Of a DNA stretch of 64,000 bases, positions 21,510 to 33,400 are shown in pieces. Origin of the DNA: Oryzias latipes (Eukaryota; Chordata; Actinopteri; Beloniformes; Adrianichthyidae); NCBI RefSeq assembly GCF_002234675.1, contig NC_019864.2, positions 17,890,082 through 17,954,081 of the forward strand, given 5' to 3'. The notes beneath the pieces were generated by a model. That model was given only the letters and a program-made list of their open reading frames with translations. It ran no database searches and had not been told where the DNA came from. Within the stretch, counting starts at the first letter, position 1, and each line of letters opens with the position of its first letter. The position numbers and the translations under genes were made by a program.

Positions 21510-21779
21510 TAATAGACAAATCTGATTAGTACTTTTCTTAAAAAATGTATCTGTATGTGCATGCAGATAAATCCATGCATCCAAACATTGGCAGAGTGGA
21601 CACATTTGTGTACATTGAGCGACACGACTGCAGACTTTCAGCACACTCAGACCCACACTGTGTGGACTTGTCAGTGGCACGACAGCTTTTAAAGAAAAAA
21701 AGCAACACAAATATTCAAACTTTCCTAAAAGTGTGGAGTTTCAAACTAGATTGGAAGTAATCAGCAGCAGCCGGGCTAC

Positions 21780-22345
21780 AGTACACCGTCTGACAGACGG
21801 AGAAAAACAAAGAGTGACAAAAGAAAAGAGAGAAAAGCAGGGAGGGAGAAAGACAGACGTGGGGGAGAAAGAATAAGGAAGAAAGAAGCCTAAGGAGGAG
21901 GAAGAGAGGGAGGGGGGTGACTAAGTGGAGGAAGCAAGGAGGGGGGGAGAAAAAGAAAAAGAAGAGGAAAGAGAGTGGTGTTGGGGGAGGGAAAAAAGAG
22001 AATGCAGCAAAAAAAAAGCAGGAAGAAGAAGAAGGGAGAACTGGAGGAGGATGGAGAGGGGTGGGGGGGCTGGGTTTAAGAAAGGATGTGTCAAAATAAA
22101 GAGAAGGAATAAAAGACAGGAAAGAGAGGTGCGTTGAAAGAAAACATGGTGAAAGAGAAGAGGGATGTGCATGTGGAAGGAGGGGGATAGAAAAAAAGGG
22201 GGATGGTGGAGTGTGAAAATAAAAAAAGAAGAGTCCATCAGCAAGAGAAAAGAGAAAAAAATAAAAGGAGGGGGTGCAGAATGAAGTAGGAGAGGAGGAA
22301 AGGAGATAGAGAGACGGAGGGAGTGAGGAAAAGGAAAAACAGCAA
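21780..22345 (+). repeat. Purine-rich block 2
   Basis: About 560 bp of G/A-rich plus strand (GAGGAAGAGAGGGAGG-like) with little internal periodicity. Long open frames here are compositional artefacts. Confidence 0.85.
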
Positions 22346-22689
22346 GGGAAGACATTAACTATTGAACTTCCAGATATCTTTTAGGCTGTGTTGGGGAGCA
22401 GTGCGGCAGAGGATACCTGAGCTCCGAGGACAGGTTGTGCGACTAAAGCAGCAGCCATGATCCTGATAATTAGATCCCGATAATAACTCCAGCTTTTAAT
22501 GTTACACTCTAGGTTTCACCTTTACCCGCAAACATAGAAAAAAAAATAAAGTCAGATGTGCACAAGTGGGCAGGCACAGTGGGAACAGAGTTGTGACTGT
22601 AAGACGGAGGAGCGTGCATAAACATTTCCCGCTAAATAACAGGAAAGGGCAAACCTTGAAAACCTTGATCAATCATCAGCAGCTGGGAG

Positions 22690-22960
22690 TGCTGCTAGAA
22701 TGAAAAAAGATAGAGAGAAAGGGGAGTGGGGGGGTGAGGTTAGGTGAGGAGGAGATAGGGAATGAGAGTGCGAAGGAGGGAGGAGGAGGAAGGAGGGGGG
22801 GGAAGAGAAAGAGATTGAGTGAGGGTGTGAGTGAGGGGGAGAGATATAGCAGGAAGTCGAGGCAGAGAAAATAGAAGGAGAGCAGGGGAAGAAACAAAGA
22901 GATAAGAGGCTGAAAGACAAAGAAACCACATGGAAGAAACAACAAGGGACACGTACATAA
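22690..22960 (+). repeat. Purine-rich block 3
   Basis: About 270 bp of G/A-rich plus strand with GGAGGAGGAAGGAGGGG runs, of the same type as the blocks at 20.4 and 21.8 kb. Confidence 0.85.
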
Positions 22961-23818
22961 AACAACACAGAACTAGCCTATGGGGAAAAAGAAAAAGACA
23001 GACAACAAAAGTTTGGGGAAGAAGAGTTCTGGCTCCTCTCCTGGCAGTACAATAAAATCTACTTGCTTGTCCATTTACATAGAGTACGTTTGAACAAGCT
23101 GAGCTTCTCCAACTTATACTGAAACTCACACCAAAAAAGTGTAGATGTTCATTCACTGCTTAGATTTCTACTGTGAAATAAAGAAAGACTACAGGAAATA
23201 AGCCATTGCCCTGATCCTAACACCCGTCAGCTGGGATTTCAGATGTGTGTTTTTCTGATGTCTGAGATCAGGAACAAGCACTCAACTAGTTTTCCAGGTC
23301 TCCACGGCTCTAAGACAACACACTTTTGACTCTTTCCAGTACTTCTGCTCGTCCATGTTCAAACCGGTCCTTCTCTCCATGTCCATTCAGCTCAACCATG
23401 CAGCCCGCTCCCACATCCTCCCTGTGATGTAGGTCAAAGTTAGTACTTATTGTTTCCGAAAGGGGAGCAAGTCAAGGAGATGGAAAGTGTGGGCATGGTG
23501 CAAAAGAAAAGGTGTTAGGGTGCGACAGTTTCACATATCAGCTGTTCAGCTTCCTGTTATACCCCTGAGAGGAACTCAATGAATCAGACGAGTGCAGTCA
23601 TTTATGACAACTCCTTGTTGTTTGAGGGGGTTCCTTTGGGATGAGCAGGACAATTGCTGAATCCGTTGAGCTCACAATGCCGTTTCCTGGACAGGCAGCC
23701 CGAGTTTACCCTGACCATGCAAGAAAGAGAAGGAGCCTCTGAAGCGGGAACTCAACCACCGTTTTTGCTGTCAGCTGCTTTGGTTTCTGTGCAGGAGCAC
23801 TGGGGAGATGACCATTTT
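22961..23818. other. Non-coding DNA, nothing recognised
   Basis: Mixed-composition sequence with no exon, RNA gene or repeat that can be named. Confidence 0.5.
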
Positions 23819-24036
23819 CTAGGGGTGTAGCAAATAATAGACTCAATTGATCTGTCTGAGGAAAGTTGTTAATCAATCAACCTATACCTTTGGAAAATTG
23901 TTTCAAAATGAAAGAAATCGATTGATATTGGAAAACACCTTTTGGGTTGAGGTACGGTAGGTTAATTTTACTAAAACGTAAAAAAAAAACAAGTGGCAGA
24001 ATCGAAACATTGTTAAAATGAACCGTTACATCCCAG
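23819..24036. mobile_element. Candidate hAT-type MITE
   Basis: It begins CTAGGGGTGTAGCAA and ends, read inward on the other strand, CTGGGATGTAACGG. This is an imperfect terminal inverted repeat of the GGGTGTAAC type common in fish hAT MITEs. There is no coding potential and no clear 8-bp target duplication, hence moderate confidence. Confidence 0.4.
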
Positions 24037-24539
24037 CCATTTTCTCAGGTGACAAAAACAAGTTTTAAACTTAGCCGGGTATTTTCTCAGGCTTCCATTT
24101 GAGGCAGCAAATCTTCTGTTATCAGCCTCACTTCTGCACGGCGTGCTGCTATAATAATATGCCTGTACAAGATTAGCTGCTGCAAGTAAGACTCACACAG
24201 GACTTTTGCAGGAGCACATCACTGACAACCTCACAGCTGGAATTCAAGCAACGCAGATGGAATACAGCAAAAGTGGATAAAAGCAGCCACACCCTGGTTG
24301 TTACAAACCTTGGGCTTGCTCCATTAAGGTCAATCGGAAGAGACTGGACAAACAAATAGGAAAGGCTTCATCTGCTATTGATTCTCTCGCTGCTGAAACT
24401 TTTAACTGTTCAAGTCCCATTATCTCATCATCTTTTGATCAATTTTAAAAGTGTTCCCAGTGGTCTTTTAATCAAAATTTAAAAAAAAAAACCTGTGTTG
24501 TTTTCTGAGTTCACTAGAAATTCGCCTCTAAGTTGTGGG

Positions 24540-24965
24540 CGGGACCGTTGGTGTGGAGTAGGCCTGTCCCAACTTCCCCTTTGTTTACACTCTCTCCCGT
24601 TAGGTTACAGCCCCTCTCAACCCCAACCTAACCGGCGAGGAATATTGGAGCAGTCCAGCCATACAGTATTAAGCCAGATGCCAGCTCAGATGAGGAAATC
24701 AAAAACATACATGTATGTATTTGTCTGCAAGTGGATGTGTAAAGCAGAGAGCAGGAAGCTTGTTGCCTGAAGATTGTAGCACCTACGTCAAAACCAGCAA
24801 GCTTCTTTCTCTGCAGCATTTTTTCATCTGGTCCTGATTCACAACGATTTGAGCAAGGAAATACTCTGATATGCAACTGAAGCTTAATTTTCTTTTTATA
24901 GGTGCTCCATCATGCCACAAGAACACGTTAAAAACACAAAAAGTACAATATTATAGGAGTGGGTC
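24540..24965 (+). repeat. Dispersed repeat, copy 1 (shared with 56.4 kb)
   Basis: It shares with 56450–56640 the ordered strings CAGCCCCTC, ACCCCAACC, AATATTGGAGCA, TCCAGC, GAGCCAGAT-like and GCCAGCTCA. Differences show the two copies are old. In the better copy the reading frame gives a short IQLYSFEPD-like motif resembling the start of P2X7-like C-terminal-domain proteins carried by fish transposons; that link is tentative. This copy has no intact frame. Confidence 0.5.
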
Positions 24966-25139
24966 TTTAAATCACATAGAAACTTTCAGCGACATATATG
25001 AATTTCTGATTCAATATTGACACTTTTCCATGTTTGCTTGTCTCCCTGCCCATTCGGTGTTCTGAAATTCAAACAAATCTCTTAACAAATCATTCTGGCG
25101 CACACAGAGGGACGAGTTGCAAAAAGTATCAGAGGAGTA

Positions 25140-25152
25140 GGGGGGGGGGGGG
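25140..25152 (+). repeat. Poly-G tract (13 G)
   Basis: A run of 13 G just before purine-rich block 4. Confidence 0.85.
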
Positions 25153-25249
25153 AAAAACTAAATAAAAGATTACTCTTCCCATTTTGCAGCGCGGCTACTA
25201 AATGGAAAGACGGAATATTACCGATGAAATAGCTCTGCTTGGAAACAAC

Positions 25250-25570
25250 ATCGGAGAAAGGAGTGTGGGGAGAGCTTGAAAAAAAAGACTGAATATAAAG
25301 GAGAAAAGACAGAGTTGAGGGAGGAGAGGAGAAGAGCATTCAGCAAGGAGGATATAAAAGGAACAGAGAGGGGGGGCGCGGGAGTGAGACACAGAGCTAT
25401 GGAAGGAAATAGAGAAAGAGAAAAAGAGGGGGGCATGAGAGAGGAGGAGAGACAGATCAAGAGAAAGAGGGGGGGAGGGAGGTGGAGGGGGGGCAGAGAC
25501 AGAGGACGAAAGAGAAAGACAGAGAGAAGAGAAAAACAGAGAGGGGGAAGGGAGAAGGAGGGATAGCCAC
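25250..25570 (+). repeat. Purine-rich block 4
   Basis: About 320 bp of G/A-rich plus strand with GAGAAAGA and GGGGGAGGG motifs. Apparent ORFs on both strands are compositional. Confidence 0.85.
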
Positions 25571-25864
25571 AAGAGACTCAAAAACCACAGAATAATGATA
25601 AAAAAAACCTTCTGTCTGTAAGTCTATATACAAATATGAATCCTAATATAGGGGTGCGTTGCATTTATTCATTGGGAGAGCAAAGTCAACAGTGCAGAAT
25701 TCAACATGCACCTCAAGTTCATTCAATAAGTGTGCAAACACAATGTAGGACCATGGAGAACTCCTATCCCCCCATCAGAAATGCAGGATTTCATTGCAGA
25801 AAGGTGGGAGAGGATTCTTACTTTATCCTGTTTCAGTCTCTCTGAAGTCTTCCTACGATGCGAT

Positions 25865-25907
25865 TTATAAAAAAAAAAAAAAAAAAAGAAAAGAAAAGGA
25901 AAAAGGT
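25865..25907 (+). repeat. Poly-A / (AAAAG)n tract
   Basis: About 20 A followed by AAAGAAAAGAAAAGG. Confidence 0.85.
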
Positions 25908-26254
25908 GGGTTTTTAGAAACACAGCATTTCAAGCTGAAATGCTTGTGTGACAGATAAGAAGAAAACCTGCAATTTTACCCATCTTGCCAGTGTCCTACA
26001 TAGTGAAATGGCCCCAGATTTATTCAAGGTGAGGCCCACAATGAACCACAGAAGCCTATTAACACTAGAGGTCTCTGGAGTGCCATATATGCTGCTAAGA
26101 GGCGACCACATTCAAACTGGCTGTAAGCAGACAGTAGGGATGCAGCCGCTGTCCCCTCACGGCCGCCTCTCCTTTGTATTTTTCCTCCACCTCCTGGTAA
26201 CAAATTTCAGTCGGAATTACTTTTCTTTCGTCCAAGTTTCATTCTTTTAAATCA

Positions 26255-26520
26255 AACCCTTTGTCTATCTCTTCTTTTGTACCTTCCTCTTGTTTCCATG
26301 GTTACCTCTCTCTCTGCTCTGTACACTATCTATCTCTTCCTCCGTTTCCCTCTCTGTCTCCCTCACTCTGTTCTTATCTTTCTCATTTTGCTTTCATCTC
26401 TGCCTCCCTTCCTCCTGCTTTATCCCACACCCTCCTCACTCCGGCTTTTATCTCTCTTCACTTTCATCTGTCTTTCACCTTTCTCTCCCCTTCAAGCCTG
26501 CCATTCCATCAAGCTGGTTT
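26255..26520 (+). repeat. Pyrimidine-rich block
   Basis: About 265 bp of C/T-rich plus strand (CTCTCTCTGCTC, TTCCTCCGTTTCCCTC). It has the opposite strand sense to the neighbouring purine blocks, and its three open frames are compositional. Confidence 0.85.
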
Positions 26521-27149
26521 TGGTTCTTACTTATAGAAGGAAAGTTTTATCGGTTTCCCTGTCAATTCTGCATTTTTAATCATTTCCAATTTACCCGCCG
26601 CACTTTCAATGCCGTTGAGTCATGCATTAAATTGTCTTGGGCAGACTGTGATTGTGTGCGAGATGGGAGCCATAGGTGCAGGAGGATGTAGTCTTTCACT
26701 GTCATAAAGGAGAGGATGATTTCTGTCATGATATCCTCGGATTAACTAGTTGCTGCACAGTGTTTTAACGACATGGAAATGGATTTTTCTTTTCAAAGTC
26801 ATTATACCCACGCTCAGCTTCTGTTCCATTTCCATATGCGATTTGATTATTTTTAATTTACTTGTGGACTACATTTGCGCCAAGTGAGGTCACACTGAGA
26901 CCAACACGGGCTGCCTCCTGCAAGGTAGCCTGTCATTTCTCTGCAGTGATGAAGATGTTCTTGTGAAGCACAAATGCCTCCTGCCACGCATCTCACTCAG
27001 GAAATAATCGTGTTCACACTCACAACTACAAACACTTGGATGCAGAGGCTCTATTGCAACAAGCATATTTAAGGGGACAATAGTGTGTAAAGAGTAGATG
27101 CACGTCTGCTGGACCAATACCAAGTCTCTGCAAGGCTGTCATCCATGGA

Positions 27150-27530
27150 GGTAGACATACAGAGAAAGAAGAGAGAGGGGGGGGGTGTCTTCAAGTCAGT
27201 GACAAACTCATTCCAAGAGACACTGCATGTGGTGTGGGAGGAAGTTTTGTTCTGCAGCTTTGACTGAAACTAACCTCCCTCCCCTCTCCATCGCCCTTCC
27301 CTTCCCCTTAAAGTACCGCAACTATTCAGTAAAGAGAATAAAGAAAACCTGAATAGAAAGAGGGAAAAAAATGAGGTCCCTAGGCGAGAGAAGAGAAAAA
27401 CAATGAAAAGAAAACAGAATGAAAAGCAGCCAGAGAGAAAAAAAAGGATGGAGAGAAAGAAGGAGGGAGGGGAGACAGAAAACGATACTGAGCAAAGAGA
27501 AAGAACCTGAGAGAGGAGCAAAAAAAAAAA
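27150..27530 (+). repeat. Mixed purine/pyrimidine-rich block 5
   Basis: A GA/GGGGG run near 27163–27186, then a CT-rich patch (27265–27310), then G/A-rich sequence to 27530. No gene is seen. Confidence 0.75.
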
Positions 27531-29029
27531 ACAACCTACGAAGACAGGATTGTTTCAATGGAAATGAGACCTAGGAAAGGAAAAAGACAGGAAAATGTTT
27601 GTTTTGAGCTGATTAAAATAGAGGTTTTAAAATCAATAAGAACAGAATATTAAACCACAGACTTTAGTTTAGGTATCACAGATTTCTTCTATTGGTAAAA
27701 ATAGTAAAATATGAGTAAACGTGTGGTAAAAAAAAATCCTGTAGGAGGGGAAAAACAAACAGATTTGGCTTTTAGATTTGGCTTTCTTAACCTTCAGAAC
27801 ACAAATACAAAGTCTCTCAATGCAAATCATTGTTTTATAATAACACTGCAACATCATTTTAAAGTTCAGTTATCCATGATGTTTGTTTGTGATGACGCAA
27901 CATTTGTAAGGGCTAAGAGAAAACCATATTTATAGTTGAGATCAAGTTTTATAAGGAAGGCTTTCATAGAAAAGAAGGGATGGTTGGTGGATGTTTTTTA
28001 GAATGTGAGGTACAGTATGTTAAGAGATCCTCACAGTCATGAGAATTTCAAACTAATTCTAATAAATAGATATTAAAGGACAATAGTCATTACATTTTTT
28101 CTCATGCATTACAATTTGGATCATCTGCAATAGATTTTAATAATTCATTGTTCCAAATCAGGCTGAACTTTATAGAGTCTAACAATTGGTGCTGTGGAAC
28201 AGGGTTCAGATGCAGAATGATGTGACACACAAAACAAAAGAAAGAATTTTGAAGACTGCTTGGTTTTTAAACCGGATTGTCATTTCTTTGAAATTTACCT
28301 CAAGTGTCTTTATTTGTGCAAAATGTTGTTGTGCGACAACTAAAAAGAACATTTTAACTGTGAGAAACTGCTAATTGGGGAAGGCGGGGTCACATGAAGA
28401 TGAGGTTTTTTAAAACAAAAAAGTGACAAAATGTATCAAAGGATTGTGCAAAAATAAACTTATTTTAGATAAAATGCCATCATTATAGTGGTAGTAGTTT
28501 TTTTTTGGAATAAGTATTTATTTTTTGCTTGATCAGATAATCAGATCCATATAAAGAACGAATATAGAGAAAGACTATCTAAAGAAAATAAATTAGTCTA
28601 GTCCAGGGTTGGTGGTTACATGGTTAAAAAATGCCATCTTAGAAGAGACTGTGACTTAATAAGGATATTTAACATTCAACTTTACTTTCTCCTCTAAAAG
28701 TAAAAAACATGTCTCTCATACAAACAACACAGAGCTGGTAATGTGTTTTGTTATTTCAGATGTCAGAGTAACTGTCTGTGGTAGGGCTGCATTTGTGTTA
28801 AAAGCCTGGAGGCTCAAAGTTGTTCAAAATCAAATTTCCACCAAAAAGTTCAGGATCTTTACCCTGAAATCACCCTTCGCCTAACTCTCATTTTTTAACC
28901 AGAAAGTCACTTTGCGCTGTCACACCAAGAGAAAAATAGTTTTTGTTGGGTCTGTGGATGGGTGGGGATGTTATAGTTATGAAATATAAGAATGGGGGAT
29001 TAAAGGCCAATTTTGTGTACATCTTGTAA

Positions 29030-29236
29030 CCCTTGTGCTATCCTAGGCACTTTAACATTGGGAGTTGGGTCATCTAGACCCACTAGACAGTGCTCTGAAC
29101 CTTTTTTCTTCAATGATTTGTGATCTTCACTGGTGTCCATGGATTACATGAAATCTTTCCACCTTTATCCACCTTTGTCATGGCAGGGAGAACACAACAA
29201 TGTAAGGGTGGGGTCATCTAAGATAGCACAACAGGG
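29030..29236 (-). mobile_element. piggyBac-like MITE, copy 1
   Basis: About 207 bp with ends CCCTTGTGCTATC and, inward from the other side, CCCTGTTGTGCTATC. The internal order is GGGTCATCTAGACCC, GACAGTGCTCTGAACC, a GATCTTCACTGG block, GACAAAGGTGG (on the opposite strand), and GGGGTCATCTAAGATAGC. The same element is present in opposite orientation at 46699–46903. Non-coding. The piggyBac assignment rests on the CCCTTGTG-type ends; TTAA flanks are not preserved. Confidence 0.75.
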
Positions 29237-30469
29237 TTTTTTTGTTCAATTACACCCTCTCGGTACATCCCATATTTTAAATTCATGTTCTAAACACAAA
29301 GGACAGTCATCATAGAATCATTTTTGTGCTTTTAACAAAATATTATAAAAAAAATACACATTCTTCCAAAATCTATGTTCAGCTAAAACTCCTTCTATTA
29401 GTAAGAATTATTAGAGTAGCCTTGATTGTTGACATCGCTCAATTACATAACTTGACATCTATTTCATGTAATCAAACTTTGATATACAAATAACTTTTAA
29501 AGATGTTCCAGTTATTCTACACAATAGTAGAAAAATGGTACAACCAGCTAAATATGATAAATTATGGTCAACACAAAACTATTTTATAACTAAGTTCTCG
29601 CAGTGCTGTATGGTGAAAACAAACCTAAGCCCAAGGTCCCACTTCTGCTTTTTTATTAGCTAAAGTTATAATGAGTACTTTTTTGTTGGTCTGTGAATTG
29701 CTAAATATAAAGTTATGGTATAAAATAAATGTCTCAACAAAGATCTAATAAAGTTTTCCAGAGAAGAGTTATTCATGGTAGTTTCTTTTGAGCAAAAACG
29801 AGGGCAAACAGAGAGCTATACATTTCCAAAGCAATCAATGGATCCGTTCCAATATGGGGAATTTTTAATGAACATTAAAAAAAAAGGATGTAAAATAAAT
29901 AAAAAAGTATTTTATTTATGAGGACATCTCTGCTGAGGGTTTTTGGTGTGAAAATACTAAGTTATTTTCTAAATAAATTAAACAATAAAACATTGACTCT
30001 TTAATTCAAGTCAGCACTGGTCCAAATACACTTTATTAAAAAAAAAAAAAAAAGGGGAACAAATATTTCTAACAAGTATTTCCTAAATTTACTTGGAACA
30101 CTCACATAGTTGAACACAGATGAACCAAAGCTATCTGTACGTGGTTACAATGCTGCAAGTACTTTTGCACAATTTTAAACTGTTGCAGCACTTTTCTGAA
30201 ATTACCAACTGATGTGGTCCCAGACTCTCTTGACAACAAAGCAGAGCCACACACGAGGAACAAGACCCATCTGCTGCTATGCCTGGACAAAATAAAAAGA
30301 ACCATTTTGGACAACATCCAGCTATTTATTTCCTTTCCTTCACCTCATTTAGGGTTGGAGGTGGGCTGCCTTAAGCAGTCGTTGTGCGAACCTTGAACAG
30401 GTCAGCAATAAAGAGGCCAGAGATAAACCACAATGCCTAGCTGCACTTCCTCCTAAGGAGAATTAACAA

Positions 30470-30595
30470 TCAGCAATTGGCCGAGTAGGAAGCCTGGGAA
30501 CCTGGAATAAAACCCTGGCAAAACTGAAGAAAATGCAGACATGAGTTAGGATTTCACCTGCTATGAGGTGAGAGTACTAATCACTACGCAACTGT
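30470..30595 (+). repeat. Decayed teleost interspersed repeat (tentative)
   Basis: The order GCCTGGGAACCTGGAATAAAACC … AAACTGAAGAAAATGC … GCTATGAGGTGAGAGTACTAATCACTACGC resembles a very common fish repeat built around 'gaaccttc…gctgtgaggc…gctaaccactg'. It is strongly diverged, so the call is low confidence. Confidence 0.35.
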
Positions 30596-32849
30596 GTAGA
30601 CAAGCAGCAGTTCAGCTCAACAATATTTTATTCATACCCAAAGGAAAAAGACCGTGTTGTGGTACCAGAATGAAAATAACATTTTATTCTTCTCAATCTT
30701 CCCAATACCTACTATCGTAAGGCGACAAGGCTCAGGAAACTACTAAATTCACTTATCTGGACTCAGTTTCCAGCACCTCTGACACACCCAACAACTGCAG
30801 AACCATCACAATGTCTCTGGACAGGACAGGATGTCCTGGCGCTCTGATGAAGAACCATGTTAAAATTTGGTTCCTGTGAATGGCACACCACCCTTCAGTC
30901 ACATATGCTGTATGTCAGGGAGGGGTTCATGTATTTATTTGTCCACCTGGAGCTTCTTGCAAAAACAATATAATGTTCAATTCTGAGGAGATTAAAGTCT
31001 GTTGATTGGCTAAATGTGAGTGATGATGACTGATTTTCCACTTCTACTCCTGGACAACATCTGATCTGCAGTTCAAAGTGTTAAATTATAAAGAAGGATG
31101 GGATTATAAAACTCATGTGACCAGCTTCAGTGAAGCCAGTCTTTTGGTCTTCTTCATCTAACCTTTGGCAGGTTGCTGATGGGTCCACATCCGGATCCAC
31201 AGCTCAGATGCAAGACTTGTTTGTAAAGGTGTGATGTTTAGGTGTCTTGTGGTTCCAGGATTTCAGGATTCACCTAATGACCCCTTGGTGGCTTGTTACA
31301 TGTGAAAGTATTGTCCCTATTTTGCTCCAATGTCAAAAAGCTCAACTTGAAGCAGAGACAAACATTTATGGCCTTGCTCTTCAACATTTTTTCCCTCTTA
31401 TTGATGTAAAACATTTGAAATTGTGCAAAAAAGGTGGAGTCATCTGACAAGTTACTACAAATGCTCAGCTTTGGATGACCTTACTATGTGCTTTCCAACA
31501 TCTGAATTGTTTGCTCTTCCTGTTTGCTTTTTTTTTTTGGCAATACTGGGGTTCAGTGGGGATGCAAAACACATGACATTTGTTTTAGCTTCATACAGAG
31601 GGAGTCTGAGGTACTCTGCTGCAGCACAACCTTAATGTTGCCTTTGAAAGGTTTCTCTAGCTTCCATGAACTGCTCCTCTTCACAACAAAGGATGTGTAA
31701 ATGGGGGTGAGAAAAGATGACCCCTTTTGTTCATTAAAGCACTGCTAACAAAAATGTGAAAATCTAATTGTGGGTTTTTTACTCTTGTACAGCTGGTGAC
31801 GTGATTCCCAATCCACAGATTTGATTTAATTTAGCTCTTATTTTTCCAAATGTTTTAATCTACACTTTTACATTGATTACTTCTTTTCCTGAAAGGTTGT
31901 TTTAAGGCTTTTTCTGTCTTCTGAATACACTTTAGGAGAATCCGGTGACAGGACAGGCGACAAAAAAAAAAGGTTTTCTGTTTTTGTATGGATGAGTTTG
32001 CGTGTGTTTTTTGTTTTATGTGACGAAGATACTTATCTGTCATCAGTCTCTCTGATTGGCCTGTTTGCCTGGTGGCAACAAAAAGAAATTTAAAGTTTTA
32101 ATCCTTGTGGTTGTGATACCATGTGATATCAGTGTAGCTGCTTGTCCAGTTTGGGGACAGTTTGAGGACAGTCATGTCAATAATTGTTTTTCACTCGAGT
32201 AAGAACCTGTTGAGTCGAACCAGTTGGGACGTGTGACTCTTTTCCTCTTCGTTTGTTTGTCCAAGTTTTTTTTTAGCCTTAAATAAAAATGTAAAAGGAT
32301 GTCTGCATTATGTCAGCCGCTTACAGGCGATTGCAGTATCCATTTCCCCTTTTAGACTGCCTCGCCACATTTCATAACTGTATTTGTCCTGCTGCAGGTT
32401 TACCGCAAAAACAAACTTGACTCTTGCAAATAGGCAATTAATTTTGATGCGACAGAATCCTGACATGAGGAAATTCTTGACTGTCTGCACTTAACACTGA
32501 ATTCTGAATTTGAAGCAAACTGTTTTACAAAGAAGTCAAGCTGGAATAAAGGCTTGACTCAGTAAGACAGTTTGGTAAAGATCTCATTATGGAGCTGAAC
32601 GTGTTTTAATGTAAAAGAATAAACCTGTGATTCCTTACTTTATAGGTCGGATGTACACAACTTTAAAATTAGATTTCTTAAATGATCATTAGCAACCTGC
32701 AGTCGCTATAAAAAATTTTGTGAAACTAAGAAAATTCTAAAATAGAACATGAGAACCTTTGGCACATTTTGGTCCTAATCTGACATTACAAACAAAATGT
32801 TTTTTCGAATAAATAATTGGAGGCTATCAATAAGTGTTTCTTGTTCTCA

Positions 32850-33400
32850 AGTCAGCATTTAAGTATCTCATTGCTACAATGAGCATTTTGTGAACACCAA
32901 TAAGCATTTTCTGGACACAAAATAGTATTTTGTGTGCACAATTTCGTATTTTGTGGGTACAAATTAGCATGTGTTCACAATTTTGTATTTTTTGGGTACA
33001 AAGTAACATTTTATGGACACAGTGAGCATTTTGTGGGCACTTTTTAGAATTTTAGAGGGCACAAATTAGTATTTTGTAGGCATTAATTAGTATTTTGTGT
33101 GCATAAATTAGTAGTACAATTTAAAGATGTTAAAACATTAATTTGAACCCTCAAAATTCTACTTTTTTTGCACAATGTAGCATTTTGTACATTGTGTAGG
33201 CACTATTTAGCATTTTGTGGGTACAAATTAGTTTTTTGTGTGCACAAATTATAAGTAAGAATTAAAGATGCTAAAACATTCATTTGTGCCCTCAAAATAC
33301 ATTTTTTTTGGTGCAGAAAATGCTGAATTGTGCATATACTGTTTATCATAATTTGTGCCCACAAAATACTAATAAAGTGACAATTTGTGGCTACACATTA
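32850..33400 (+). repeat. Degenerate minisatellite
   Basis: Roughly 20 variants of a 20–30-bp unit close to ATTTTGTGGGCACAAATTAG run through this stretch. Two longer related blocks (33115–33165 and 33250–33300), each containing TTAAAGATG-TAAAACATT and CCCTCAAAAT, lie about 135 bp apart. Units are too diverged to count exactly by eye. Many contain TGTG..CACA, so local dyad symmetry is frequent. Confidence 0.8.

Noticed and set aside
21921..22355. 144-codon minus-strand frame
   Set aside because: Same composition effect in a purine-rich block.
26277..26691. Three overlapping plus-strand frames of 91–133 codons
   Set aside because: Pyrimidine-rich low-complexity DNA is open in all three frames; no splice context.
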